The position numbers and the translations under genes were made by a program. Below, piece by piece: positions 9,427 through 18,122 of a stretch of 64,000 nucleotides of DNA; the stretch's first letter is position 1, and every line of letters begins with the position of its first letter. This DNA is from Caulobacter sp. FWC2 (GTDB taxonomy: Bacteria; Pseudomonadota; Alphaproteobacteria; Caulobacterales; Caulobacteraceae). The stretch lies in NCBI RefSeq assembly GCF_002742625.1, contig NZ_PEBF01000001.1, positions 4,092,001 to 4,156,000 of the forward strand. Reading direction: 5' to 3'. The notes beneath the pieces are model-generated. The model saw only the letters and a program-made list of their open reading frames with translations. It ran no database searches and was not told the origin of the DNA.

Positions 9427-9655
9427 CATAGCCTCGCCCGTCGACAAATCTTTTTGTTGATGCGGCTGATTCCTTGATCAGTCGAGGCGTGCATACAAAG
9501 ATTGCAAGCGCCGGGCAATACGGCCCCTACAAAGAGATCGTACGTAATATTCCAGTGTTCGTGAGATGGACATGACCGGTCAGAGGTCGTGTCCCGCATA
9601 TTGAGTCCTGAACGATGTCCAGCGAACACGTTGAGATATCGAAGATATCCCGAAA

Positions 9656-10876
9656 CTATCGACCAAAGTCGCGCGACAGCGCTAGCATCGCCGCGCGCTG
9701 CGGGGCCGAGTATTCGTCGACGGCGGCTGCGTCGCCATCGCGAATAGCCTTCAACAGGGCCGGAGTCAGGGCAGAGGTCAGCGACCAGTTCCAGTAACGC
9801 AGCACCGTCTGGGCGCGATCGACGGCGATGGCGTCGTAGACGGTGAGCACCCGGTCCAGCGCATGGTCGGTCGCTCCGCTGGCGTCGACCTCCTGCCGGC
9901 GCAAGCCGCGCCACAGTTGGCGCACACACTTGCGCGGCAGGCCGGTGGCCTTGCAGAGGATCGCCAGCGGCTCGCCGCCCGGATCGGTGAAGATCTTGGC
10001 GCCGGTCATCGGCTTCAGGCCCGAGAGATAAGAGATCTCCTCGGCGATCTCACGGGTGATGCCCGCCTCGCCGGCGGCCACGGCCTCGTCCAGGCTGTCG
10101 TAAGGGCTCTTGGCGATGGCGGCGCGGTTGCGCTGGCGGCGCTCGATGAACTGCAAGGCCTTGCGCGACAGCGGGTCCTGCCAGCCCTCGGCCGAGGCCA
10201 GGGCGAAGACGTCGCCGACGGCGTCCTGCAGGATCTCGCGCGACACCGCGAAGCGCTGGAGGATCGTCCGGCGCGCCTCGGCGTCGGCCCACCAGAACAT
10301 CACATAGGCGTGGCTGGGCCGCAGCTCGGGCCGGCGCAGCAGCAGCGGGATCAGGTACTGGGCGTCGCGCGTGATGGCGACCATGTTCTCGACGCCCTGG
10401 TGGCTGAACTTGACCAACTCGTTGCGCAGCAGGGTCTCGATCACGGGCGTCTCGCCCATGTCGATCAGGGCGTCGGCGACCACCTCGCTGACCCCGCGCC
10501 GCTTGGCGATCAGGCGGCGATGATCGGTGGTCGACTGATAGAGGCAGGCGATCAGGTCGGCGTCCGACAGCTTCTCGGCCTCGACCAGCAGGGCGCGGGC
10601 CACCGGCAGTTCATCGCGCATCAGCAGGCGCGCCAGCACGCCCGGGATCTCGACCAGCATGGCCAGGCGGCGGGCGACCTTCTCGCGCTCGCCGACATTG
10701 GCGTCGCGCAGCATCTCGACCAGCAGGTCGGCGGTCATCGAGCGCTCGAAGGCGTTGATCCGGCTGGTCGGCAGGCAGACGACGTCGGCCAGCCGCTTCA
10801 GCAGGGCCGAGCGCGAGCGCGGCGCGGGCCTGGGGGCCTCCGGCTCGGGAAATGACAGGGACGCGGGCTCGCTCAT
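9656..10876 (-). CDS. DUF2336 domain-containing protein
   Basis: A 406-residue, mostly alpha-helical protein matching the DUF2336 family, which is common in Caulobacterales and related alphaproteobacteria. The body (about residues 45-330) consists of repeated helical pairs rich in Leu, Ala and Arg, as in HEAT-like folds (for example GVENMVAITRDAQYLIPLLL). No signal peptide or membrane span is visible, so it is expected in the cytosol. Function is not established. It lies upstream of mucR2 on the same strand, with a 229-base gap, so it is probably a separate transcript. Confidence 0.75.
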   Translation of the reverse strand: MSEPASLSFPEPEAPRPAPRSRSALLKRLADVVCLPTSRINAFERSMTADLLVEMLRDANVGEREKVARRLAMLVEIPGVLARLLMRDELPVARALLVEAEKLSDADLIACLYQSTTDHRRLIAKRRGVSEVVADALIDMGETPVIETLLRNELVKFSHQGVENMVAITRDAQYLIPLLLRRPELRPSHAYVMFWWADAEARRTILQRFAVSREILQDAVGDVFALASAEGWQDPLSRKALQFIERRQRNRAAIAKSPYDSLDEAVAAGEAGITREIAEEISYLSGLKPMTGAKIFTDPGGEPLAILCKATGLPRKCVRQLWRGLRRQEVDASGATDHALDRVLTVYDAIAVDRAQTVLRYWNWSLTSALTPALLKAIRDGDAAAVDEYSAPQRAAMLALSRDFGR

Positions 10877-10960
10877 CGCAACGACAAGACCAGATCGTGC
10901 TTAACGACCCGTGAGCGAAGCCCGCGACAAACTCACCTGAAGGCGCTCAGCGAAACGCGC

Positions 10961-11845
10961 CTAGCGGAACTGGGGCTCTTCCCATTCCGGCCAGATGTCC
11001 GGCAGGTCGGTCGAGACCTTGTTCGGATAGACGGGGCCGCGCTTTTCCAGGAACGAGGTCACGCCCTCCTTGGCGTCGCCCGAGGCGCCGCGCGACTGGA
11101 TGGCCCGGCTGTCGGCCTTGTGGGCCTCCATGGGATGCGCGGCGCCCGCCATCCGCCACAGCAGCTGGCGGGTCAGGGTAACCGAGACGGGCGCGGTGTT
11201 GTCGGCGATTTCGCGAGCCAGGGCCCGGGCGGCGGGCAGCAGCTCGTCGGGCGCGTGCAGCGAGCGGACCAGCCCCTTCTCCAGCGCTTCCGAGGCTGGG
11301 AACACGCGGCCGGTGTAGCACCACTCCAGCGCCGTCTGCAGGCCCACCAGGCGGGGCAGGAACCAGCTGGACGCGGCTTCGGGGTTGATGCCGCGACGGG
11401 CGAAGACGAAGCCGAACTTGGCCTCGGTCGAGGCTAGGCGGATGTCCATCGGCAGCTGCATGGTCACGCCCACGCCGACCGCCGCGCCGTTGATCGCGCC
11501 GATGATGGGCTTGAGGCTGTCGTACATCCGCAGGGTCACACGGCCGCCGCCGTCGCGATAGATGTCGCCGACCTTGCCCTCTTCCCGCTCCAGCGCCTGG
11601 GGCGAGGTGCGGTCGAAGGTGGCCCCGCCGGCGCCGAGGTCGGCCCCCGCGCAGAACGCCCGGCCCGCGCCGGTGATGATCACCACCTTCACCGCGTCGT
11701 CGGCGTCGGTGACGTCCAGCACCTCCAGCAGGTCCTTCATCATCCGGGCGGTGAAGGCGTTCATCCGCTCCGGACGGTTCAGGGTGATCGTCGCGATCCC
11801 GTCCTCGACGTCGTACAGCAGGGTCTCGAAGGTGGGGGTGGACAT
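10961..11845 (-). CDS. Enoyl-CoA hydratase/isomerase family protein
   Basis: A 294-residue crotonase-fold enzyme. The oxyanion-hole motif AFCAGADLGAGG is near residue 65, and RRGINPEAASSWFLPRLVG near 155 carries the glutamate position used by hydratases. Members hydrate or isomerise enoyl-CoA thioesters in beta-oxidation-like pathways. The ATG at 11845 has GGAG at good spacing. It neighbours a P450, a GMC oxidoreductase and an acyl-CoA synthetase, suggesting catabolism of a lipid, terpenoid or steroid-like compound; the true substrate is unknown. Confidence 0.88.
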   Translation of the reverse strand: MSTPTFETLLYDVEDGIATITLNRPERMNAFTARMMKDLLEVLDVTDADDAVKVVIITGAGRAFCAGADLGAGGATFDRTSPQALEREEGKVGDIYRDGGGRVTLRMYDSLKPIIGAINGAAVGVGVTMQLPMDIRLASTEAKFGFVFARRGINPEAASSWFLPRLVGLQTALEWCYTGRVFPASEALEKGLVRSLHAPDELLPAARALAREIADNTAPVSVTLTRQLLWRMAGAAHPMEAHKADSRAIQSRGASGDAKEGVTSFLEKRGPVYPNKVSTDLPDIWPEWEEPQFR

Positions 11846-12008
11846 GGCGCGGTCTCCCTGGAGGTCGTTTTCAAACGATCGTATGTCCCGCGCAGCGTTG
11901 CAAACAACCGGGTCCGACCGCAAGCTGCCGCGACGGCGCTATCGCTGAAAAATTCGTCACTTGGACTCCGGTCCCGGCGGGCGCGGCGCTGGCGGGACCC
12001 GACGCAGG

Positions 12009-12194
12009 TCAGCGCACCAGGATCGATGCAGCAATGCTTGCGACGATGAGGATGGCTATCAGGACTAGGGCCACTCGCGCCTCTCGATGGGCGAGATTGA
12101 CGGTCCAGCCCATGATGGGGTTCATCTTCGGCACAATAATGCGAGGATCGTTGGGGTTATTGTAGAAACCCCAAGCGTTGTACCCATTCCGCAT
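12009..12194 (-). CDS. Small membrane protein with DUF5808-like motif
   Basis: A 61-residue protein. The central segment DPRIIVPKMNPIMGWTVNLAH resembles the DUF5808 motif (R-hydrophobic-VPK...GWTxNxAH), and the C-terminus is a single membrane span (VALVLIAILIVASIAASIL). The ATG at 12194 is preceded by AAGGAG with eight-base spacing, so I prefer it to a TTG six codons earlier. Function unknown. It lies between the P450 gene and the enoyl-CoA hydratase gene, on the same strand. Confidence 0.62.
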   Translation of the reverse strand: MRNGYNAWGFYNNPNDPRIIVPKMNPIMGWTVNLAHREARVALVLIAILIVASIAASILVR

Positions 12195-12267
12195 GGCGCC
12201 AGGCTCCTTCAAACCGGGAATTGTAGCGCCGTTCCCCCACTGGGAAAAGCGCCTCTCGCCACCGCCC

Positions 12268-13602
12268 CTACCCCCGCTTCACGCCCAGCTTGCTGATCGC
12301 ATGCACGAAGTTGTTCGGCGCGATCTCGATGTTTCCGGTCCACTTCAGGTCCGGGAAGCGCGCCAGGATCTGGCGATAGGCCTCCTCCAGCTGGATCTGG
12401 GCGACGCGCTTGCCGATGCAGGTGTGCGGGCCATAGCCGAAGGCGATGTGCTTGCCCGCATTGGCCCGCGTCACGTCCAGCGTGTCGGGTTCGGGGAACA
12501 TGGCAGGATCGCGGTTGGCGGCGCCGTAGTACATCACGACCTTCTCGCCCTCTCGGATCAGCTGGCCGTCAACCTCGACATCGGCGGTGGCCGTGCGGCG
12601 CATGTAGATCACCGGGCTGACCATGCGGATGAACTCGTCGACCGCGCCGCCCAGCAGCGACGGATCGTCGATCAGCTTCTGCTTCTGGTCCGGGAACTCG
12701 GTCAGCAGCTTCATCGCGCCCGACAGGGTGTTGCGGGTGGTGTCGTTGCCGGCGAACACGATCAGCAGCCACGAGCCGTCCAGATATTCGTCGGCCAGCA
12801 GCGCGCCGTCGACCTGGGCCCGCGCTATGGCGGTCATCAGGTCTTCCTGCGGGTCCTCGCGACGCTTCTTCAGCATCATCCGGCCGTAGTCGAACATCTC
12901 CTCGACGCCGTTGTTGAAGTCCTGGACGAACTGCATCAGCTCCAGCGTCGGGGCGACGGGCGCGGCGGCGTTCTGGACGGCCAGGTCCTGGGCGCGCTCG
13001 AGATAGTGCATCCACTTCAGGAACCGGGGCCGATCCTCGTGCGGCACGCCGAGGATCTCGCACAGCGTGAACAGCGGCAGGTGCGATGAGAAGTGCTCGA
13101 CCAGGTCGATCTCGGCGCCATCGGCCAACAACGGCTCCATGGCGTCCAGAAGCCGCGTCACCTCGGCCCGCACCCGCTCGGTCAGGCCGCGCAGATAGCC
13201 GGGGGTGAAGTAGGGCATGTGCTCGCGGCGCAGCTGCAGGTGATGCGGCGCGTCCAGATTGATCATGGTGTCCATCGACGCCCGGAACAGCAGGGCGTGG
13301 CGCTTCTCGGGCGCCCCCATCGACATCAGGATGCCGCCGCGCTGTGACGAGAAGGTCGCCGGATCGCCATTGACCCGCTGGACGTCGTCATAACGCGTCA
13401 AGGCCCAGAAGCCCGGGCCGCCATAGGGCTCGGGGTGCCACATGACCGGGGCGTCGGTGCGCATCCGCGCGAAGTCGGCCCAGGGCTGACCCTGGGTGAA
13501 ACGGAAGATGTCGGCGAGGTCGACACCGCTCAGAGTTGGATAGGTCGGCGGGGCTCCAGGGCCGGCGATGCCGTCCACGACCGTCTGACTGATCAAATCC
13601 AT
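12268..13602 (-). CDS. Cytochrome P450
   Basis: A 444-residue soluble bacterial P450 of typical length. The haem-binding loop FGYGPHTCIGKR places the proximal cysteine at about residue 395, the I-helix oxygen-activation motif AGNDTTRNT is near 245, and an ExxR pair falls in the K helix. The start ATG 13602 has GGGAG upstream. Such P450s hydroxylate hydrophobic substrates and need a ferredoxin/reductase pair; none is encoded adjacent. It is divergent from the GMC oxidoreductase gene across 166 bases, which probably holds both promoters. Confidence 0.93.
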   Translation of the reverse strand: MDLISQTVVDGIAGPGAPPTYPTLSGVDLADIFRFTQGQPWADFARMRTDAPVMWHPEPYGGPGFWALTRYDDVQRVNGDPATFSSQRGGILMSMGAPEKRHALLFRASMDTMINLDAPHHLQLRREHMPYFTPGYLRGLTERVRAEVTRLLDAMEPLLADGAEIDLVEHFSSHLPLFTLCEILGVPHEDRPRFLKWMHYLERAQDLAVQNAAAPVAPTLELMQFVQDFNNGVEEMFDYGRMMLKKRREDPQEDLMTAIARAQVDGALLADEYLDGSWLLIVFAGNDTTRNTLSGAMKLLTEFPDQKQKLIDDPSLLGGAVDEFIRMVSPVIYMRRTATADVEVDGQLIREGEKVVMYYGAANRDPAMFPEPDTLDVTRANAGKHIAFGYGPHTCIGKRVAQIQLEEAYRQILARFPDLKWTGNIEIAPNNFVHAISKLGVKRG

Positions 13603-13768
13603 CACGCATCTCCCAGAGCACCGTTCTTTGACACGACGATAGCCCGGAAACACGCTGGAGGAACGGCGCCGCGACGGCAACTTGCGCGATCCCGAAACCT
13701 GGGCGCATGCTCCAACTTAACGCCGATCACGCGGAGACACGCGCGAGGGCGACAGGGAGAGAGAGACG

Positions 13769-15436
13769 ATGACCGGGATCATCGAGGCCGACTACGTCAT
13801 CGTGGGCGCGGGATCGGCTGGCTGCGTGCTGGCGGCAAGACTGTCCGAAGGCGGCCGGTTCAAGGTCGTGCTGCTGGAGGCCGGCGGCGACGACCGCCCG
13901 ACCAAGAACCTCTCCCAGTTCGCCTCGAACCTGATGATCCACATCCCGGTCGGCTATTCGTCGACCCTGAAGGATCCCAAGGTCAACTGGCTCTACCAGA
14001 CCGAGCCCGACCCCGGCACGGGCGGCCGCACCCACGTCTGGCCGCGCGGCAAGGTGCTGGGCGGTTCGTCCTCGATCAACGGCCTGCTCTACATCCGCGG
14101 CCAGCACGCCGACTATGACGGCTGGCGGCAGTTGGGCTGCGAGGGTTGGGGCTGGGACGACGTGGCCCCCTATTTCCGCCGCGCCGAGCACCAGGAACGC
14201 GGCGAAAGCGACTGGCACGCCACGGGCGGTCCGCTGAACGTCTCGGACGTCACCGAGAAGAACCCGATCTCGAACGCGGTGATCGAGGCCTGCGAGCAGG
14301 CGGGCATCCCGCACAACGACGACGTCAACGGCGCGACCCAGGAGGGCGCGACCTACTACCAGCTGACCGTCAAGAACGGCCAGCGCTGCTCGGCGGCAGT
14401 GGCCTATCTGCACCCGGCCATGAACCGCCCGAACCTCCAGGTCGAGACCAACGCCCTGGCCGGCAAGGTGCTGTTCGAGGGCAAGCGCGCGGTCGGCGTC
14501 GAGTTCACCCAGAACGGCGTCAAGCGCGTGGCCAAGGCCCGGGGCGAGGTGATCCTGGCCGGCGGGGCGATCAACTCGCCGCAGCTGCTGCAGCTGTCGG
14601 GCGTCGGTCCCGCCGAGCTGCTGATCCGCAACGGCGTCAAGGTCGTCGCCGACCTGCCCGGCGTCGGCGAGAACCTGCAGGACCACTACGTGATGAGCGT
14701 GCGCTATCGGCTGAAGGCCGGCGTGGTCTCGGTCAACGAGCAGTCCAAGGGCGGCCGGCTGGCCGGCGAGGCGCTGCGCTACCTGTTCCAGCGCAAGGGC
14801 CTGCTGACGCTGTCGGCCGCCCACATCGCCGCCTTCTGCAAATCCCGTCCGGATCTGGCGGGACCGGACATCCAGTTCCACATCCTTCCGGCGACCATGG
14901 ACCTGGACAAGCTGGTCAACGAACAGAAGATGGAGCTGGAGAACGCGCCCGGCCTGACCATCGCCCCGTGCCAGCTGCGCCCGGAGAGCCGCGGCCACGT
15001 GCGGATCAAGTCGGCCGATCCCAGCGTCTACCCGACCATCTTCGCCAACTATCTGGCCGATCCGCTGGACCAGGAAGTCGCCGTGGCGGGCCTGAAGTGG
15101 GCGCGCAAGATCGGCCAGGCCGCCGCCCTGTCGCCCTATGTCGAAAGCGAGATCAATCCGGGCGGCGAGTTCACCACCGACGAGCAGCTCTTGGGCTACG
15201 CGCGCCTGTCCGGCTCGACGATCTATCACCCGGTCGGCACCTGCCAGATGGGTCAGGGTGTGATGGCCGTGGTCGACGCCCAGCTGCGCGTGCGCGGGGT
15301 CGAGGGCCTGCGGGTCGTCGACGCCTCGGTCATGCCGCGCCTGGTCTCCGGCAACACCAACGCCCCCACGATCATGATCGCCGAAAAGGCCAGCGACATG
15401 ATCCGCGAGGCCGCCCGCGCGCCCGTGGCCGCTTAG
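13769..15436 (+). CDS. GMC-family FAD-dependent oxidoreductase (choline/alcohol dehydrogenase type)
   Basis: A 555-residue flavoprotein. The N-terminal dinucleotide-binding motif YVIVGAGSAGCVLAARL, the GMC signature around GKVLGGSSSINGLLYIRG (residue 93), and the C-terminal STIYHPVGTCQMG with the catalytic histidine and GNTNAPTIMIAEKASDMI are all present. Close relatives include BetA choline dehydrogenase and AlkJ alcohol dehydrogenase; no betaine aldehyde dehydrogenase is adjacent, so an alcohol dehydrogenase role alongside the neighbouring P450 and acyl-CoA synthetase is the better inference. It is followed 14 bases later by that synthetase gene. Confidence 0.92.
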   Translation: MTGIIEADYVIVGAGSAGCVLAARLSEGGRFKVVLLEAGGDDRPTKNLSQFASNLMIHIPVGYSSTLKDPKVNWLYQTEPDPGTGGRTHVWPRGKVLGGSSSINGLLYIRGQHADYDGWRQLGCEGWGWDDVAPYFRRAEHQERGESDWHATGGPLNVSDVTEKNPISNAVIEACEQAGIPHNDDVNGATQEGATYYQLTVKNGQRCSAAVAYLHPAMNRPNLQVETNALAGKVLFEGKRAVGVEFTQNGVKRVAKARGEVILAGGAINSPQLLQLSGVGPAELLIRNGVKVVADLPGVGENLQDHYVMSVRYRLKAGVVSVNEQSKGGRLAGEALRYLFQRKGLLTLSAAHIAAFCKSRPDLAGPDIQFHILPATMDLDKLVNEQKMELENAPGLTIAPCQLRPESRGHVRIKSADPSVYPTIFANYLADPLDQEVAVAGLKWARKIGQAAALSPYVESEINPGGEFTTDEQLLGYARLSGSTIYHPVGTCQMGQGVMAVVDAQLRVRGVEGLRVVDASVMPRLVSGNTNAPTIMIAEKASDMIREAARAPVAA

Positions 15437-15450
15437 GACGAGAGGCCCAG

Positions 15451-16989
15451 ATGCACCCCTACCTCCACGCCCAGACCCAAGGCGATAAGCCCGCCTACAT
15501 CATGGCCGGTTCCGGCGAGGTCGTGACCTACGCCCAGCTGGACCAGCGCTCGAACCAGGGCGCGCACCTGTTCCGGTCGCTGGGCCTGACCCAGGGCGAC
15601 GTCATCGCCATCCTGATGGAGAACAACGCCCGCTTCTTCGAGGTCGCCTGGGCGGCGCAGCGGGCGGGGCTGTATTTCGTCTGCGTCTCGACCAAGCTGA
15701 CCGCCGCCGAGGTCGAATACATCCTCAAGGACTGCGGGGCGAAGGTGTTCATCACCTCGACCGCCATGGGCCCGCTGATCGACGAGGTGGCCCGGCTGGT
15801 CCCGGACCTGACCCTGTTCGCGGTCGGCGGGACATACGGCGCCTATGCCGACTTCGAGCAGGCCCGCGCCGACGAGCCGACCACGCCGATCGCCGATGAA
15901 AGCGCCGGCTCGGACATGCTCTATTCGTCCGGCACCACCGGCCGGCCCAAGGGCGTAAAGCCGGCCCTGAACGGCGGCCCGATCGACGCGCCCAACGCCT
16001 TGCAGATGATGGCCCAGGGCCTGTTCGGCTTCTCGGGCGACAGCATCTACATCTCGCCCGCCCCGCTCTACCACGCCGCTCCGCTGCGCTGGTGCATGAG
16101 CGTCCACAAGCTGGGCGGCACGATGATCGTGCTGGAGAAGTTCGATCCCGAGACGGCCCTTGCCCTTATCGAGCGCCACAAGGTCAATTGCGGCCAGTTC
16201 GTCCCGACCCACTTCGTCCGGATGCTGAAGCTGCCGGAAGAGGTCCGCGCAAAGTACGACGTGTCGTCGATGAAATCGGCGGTCCACGCCGCCGCTCCCT
16301 GCCCGATCCCCGTCAAGGAGCAGATGATCGCCTGGTGGGGGCCGGTGATCTACGAGTACTACGCCGGCACCGAGGGCAACGGCTTCTGCTGGATCAATTC
16401 CGAGAACTGGCTGACCCACAAGGGCAGCGTCGGCCAGGCGGTGCTGGGCGAGCTGCGCATCTGCGACGAGGCCGGCGACCTGGTCCCCCCGCGCACCGAG
16501 GGCGCGGTCTATTTCGCCAACGGCCCGGCGGTGAACTACCACAACGCCCCGGAAAAGACCGCCGAGAGCTACAACAAGCACGGCTGGACAACCCTGGGCG
16601 ACGTGGGCTGGGCGGACGAAGAGGGCTATCTCTACCTGACCGACCGCAAGAGCTTCATGATCATTTCGGGCGGGGTGAACATCTATCCGCAGGAGATCGA
16701 GAACCTGCTGATCACCCACCCCAAGGTCGCCGACGCCGCCGTGGTCGGGGCGCCCTGCGAAGAGATGGGCGAGAAGGTCGTGGCCGTCATCCAGCCCATG
16801 GACCACGCCGAGGACCAGACCGCCCTCGCCGCCGAACTGATGGCCTTCGCCCGCGCCAATCTCAGCCACGTGAAGTCGCCGCGCCGCATCGACTTCATGG
16901 CTGAGCTGCCCAGGCATCCGACCGGCAAGCTCTACAAGCGGCTGATCCGGGATGCGTACTGGGGCAAAGGCGAGAGCCGGATCGTCTAG
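15451..16989 (+). CDS. Acyl-CoA synthetase (AMP-binding family)
   Basis: A 512-residue adenylate-forming enzyme. The P-loop-like motif MLYSSGTTGRPKGVKP is near residue 155, YEYYAGTEGNG near 300, the hinge region LTDRKSFMIISGGVNIYPQEIE near 395 and the catalytic lysine in RHPTGKLYKR near 495. It would activate a carboxylic acid to its CoA thioester via an acyl-AMP. It is the second gene of an operon with the GMC oxidoreductase; with the divergent P450 and nearby hydratases it suggests oxidation of a side chain to an acid followed by CoA activation. Substrate unknown. Confidence 0.93.
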   Translation: MHPYLHAQTQGDKPAYIMAGSGEVVTYAQLDQRSNQGAHLFRSLGLTQGDVIAILMENNARFFEVAWAAQRAGLYFVCVSTKLTAAEVEYILKDCGAKVFITSTAMGPLIDEVARLVPDLTLFAVGGTYGAYADFEQARADEPTTPIADESAGSDMLYSSGTTGRPKGVKPALNGGPIDAPNALQMMAQGLFGFSGDSIYISPAPLYHAAPLRWCMSVHKLGGTMIVLEKFDPETALALIERHKVNCGQFVPTHFVRMLKLPEEVRAKYDVSSMKSAVHAAAPCPIPVKEQMIAWWGPVIYEYYAGTEGNGFCWINSENWLTHKGSVGQAVLGELRICDEAGDLVPPRTEGAVYFANGPAVNYHNAPEKTAESYNKHGWTTLGDVGWADEEGYLYLTDRKSFMIISGGVNIYPQEIENLLITHPKVADAAVVGAPCEEMGEKVVAVIQPMDHAEDQTALAAELMAFARANLSHVKSPRRIDFMAELPRHPTGKLYKRLIRDAYWGKGESRIV

Positions 16990-17017
16990 GTCAATCTTCC
17001 TGTTGATTTTCCGAAAA

Positions 17018-17049
17018 GTTGCCACCACTTTATCGGAAGTGGTGGCAAC
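17018..17049 (+). promoter_or_regulatory. Perfect 13-bp palindrome before the nucleotidyltransferase gene
   Basis: GTTGCCACCACTT and AAGTGGTGGCAAC are exact inverted copies with six bases between (TATCGG). The element ends nine bases before the GTG start of the next gene. It is not followed by a T-run, so it is unlikely to be the acyl-CoA synthetase terminator. It could be an operator or a translation-controlling hairpin. Confidence 0.6.
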
Positions 17050-17058
17050 GGTGATGTC

Positions 17059-18072
17059 GTGACCCTTCCGCGCCTTCCCCTGGCGATCCATACCAATGTC
17101 GCCGAGCTTCTCGACCAGTTGCGCGCCGCGCAGATCGCGGAGTTTGGCGAGGGGGCAAACTTCCTACGTCGCGAACGCAAGGGACGCTTCTACTGGTATG
17201 TCCGGTCCAGGCAGGTGGAAGGCCAGCGCCCCGAGCGCTACCTGGGTCCCGAAACACCCGAACTGCTCGAGACCATCGAACGCGCCAAATCCCTGAAGAG
17301 CGCGGCGGACGGTCGGCGCATGCTGGTGCGCGCCCTGCGCGGGGCCGGACTTCATGCGCCGGACGAGCGAACGGGCCGCCTCCTCCAAGCGCTCGCCCAG
17401 GCCGGCGTCTTCCGCTTGCGCGCGGCGATCGTCGGCACCGTTGCCTTCCAGACCTACGGCGCCCTGCTGGGCTTTGCGCTGCCCGCCCAGGCGGTGAGGA
17501 CCGGCGACCTCGACATCGCGCAGGACTATGGGATCTCAATGGCGCTGGATGACGGGCTAGACCGGTCGTTCCTGGAGGTTCTACGCACGGCCGATACGGC
17601 CTTCTCTCCCGTACCCAAGCTGGACCCCAGCAAGAGCGCGACCTACCGCACCCCCGACGGCTACGCGGTCGACGTTCTGACCACCAGCCGGCACGCGGGC
17701 GACGAGGAGACATCACGCCTCGACGCCTTGAAGACTGACGCCACGCCCCTGCGCTTCCTGGATTTCCTGCTGCGGGAAACCATCGAAGCCGCCGTATTGC
17801 ATGGCGACGGCGTGCTGGTGCGCGTTCCCGCCCCGGCGCGTTACGCGGTGCACAAGCTGATCATCTCGCGCAAACGCAGCCAAGCCAACCCGAAGCGGCG
17901 GAAGGATCTCGAACAGGCGGCCGCATTGATTCAGGCGCTAGCCCAGGACGACCCCTTCGCCCTGCGCGACGCCTATGCCGAGGCCCGCGAGCGCGGCGAG
18001 ACGTGGCGAACCTTGCTGGATGAGGCCGTCAGCCTGCTGCCCGAGGCCGCACGCGCGGCGTTGGAGCGCTAA
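17059..18072 (+). CDS. Nucleotidyltransferase-fold protein, GSU2403-like family
   Basis: A 337-residue protein resembling the GSU2403 family of nucleotidyltransferase-fold proteins. An N-terminal basic region (LRRERKGRFYWYVRSRQVEGQ, near 36) precedes the fold; AAIVGTVAFQTYGALLG near 122 resembles the NTase glycine motif and TGDLDIAQDY near 150 supplies the paired aspartates expected for metal binding. The C-terminal half contains a basic helix SRKRSQANPKRRKDLEQ. The reaction and substrate are unknown. It starts at GTG immediately after a palindrome. Some related NTase-fold proteins act as toxins, but no antitoxin gene is evident beside it. Confidence 0.65.
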   Translation: MTLPRLPLAIHTNVAELLDQLRAAQIAEFGEGANFLRRERKGRFYWYVRSRQVEGQRPERYLGPETPELLETIERAKSLKSAADGRRMLVRALRGAGLHAPDERTGRLLQALAQAGVFRLRAAIVGTVAFQTYGALLGFALPAQAVRTGDLDIAQDYGISMALDDGLDRSFLEVLRTADTAFSPVPKLDPSKSATYRTPDGYAVDVLTTSRHAGDEETSRLDALKTDATPLRFLDFLLRETIEAAVLHGDGVLVRVPAPARYAVHKLIISRKRSQANPKRRKDLEQAAALIQALAQDDPFALRDAYAEARERGETWRTLLDEAVSLLPEAARAALER

Positions 18073-18122
18073 GCCGCGCCTTTGGTTCTATAAGTCCGGC
18101 GAATCCACGGTAACGCTTGGCC

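Noticed and set aside
14146..15450. An upstream extension of the acyl-CoA synthetase to 947 codons
   Set aside because: The extension overlaps the GMC oxidoreductase in another frame and has no family similarity; the real start is ATG 15451.
17001..17062. A short upstream peptide reading through the palindrome and ending over the NTase start
   Set aside because: The frame can be read (ending VATVMS) but it has no good start or ribosome site and the palindrome alone explains its repeated residues.
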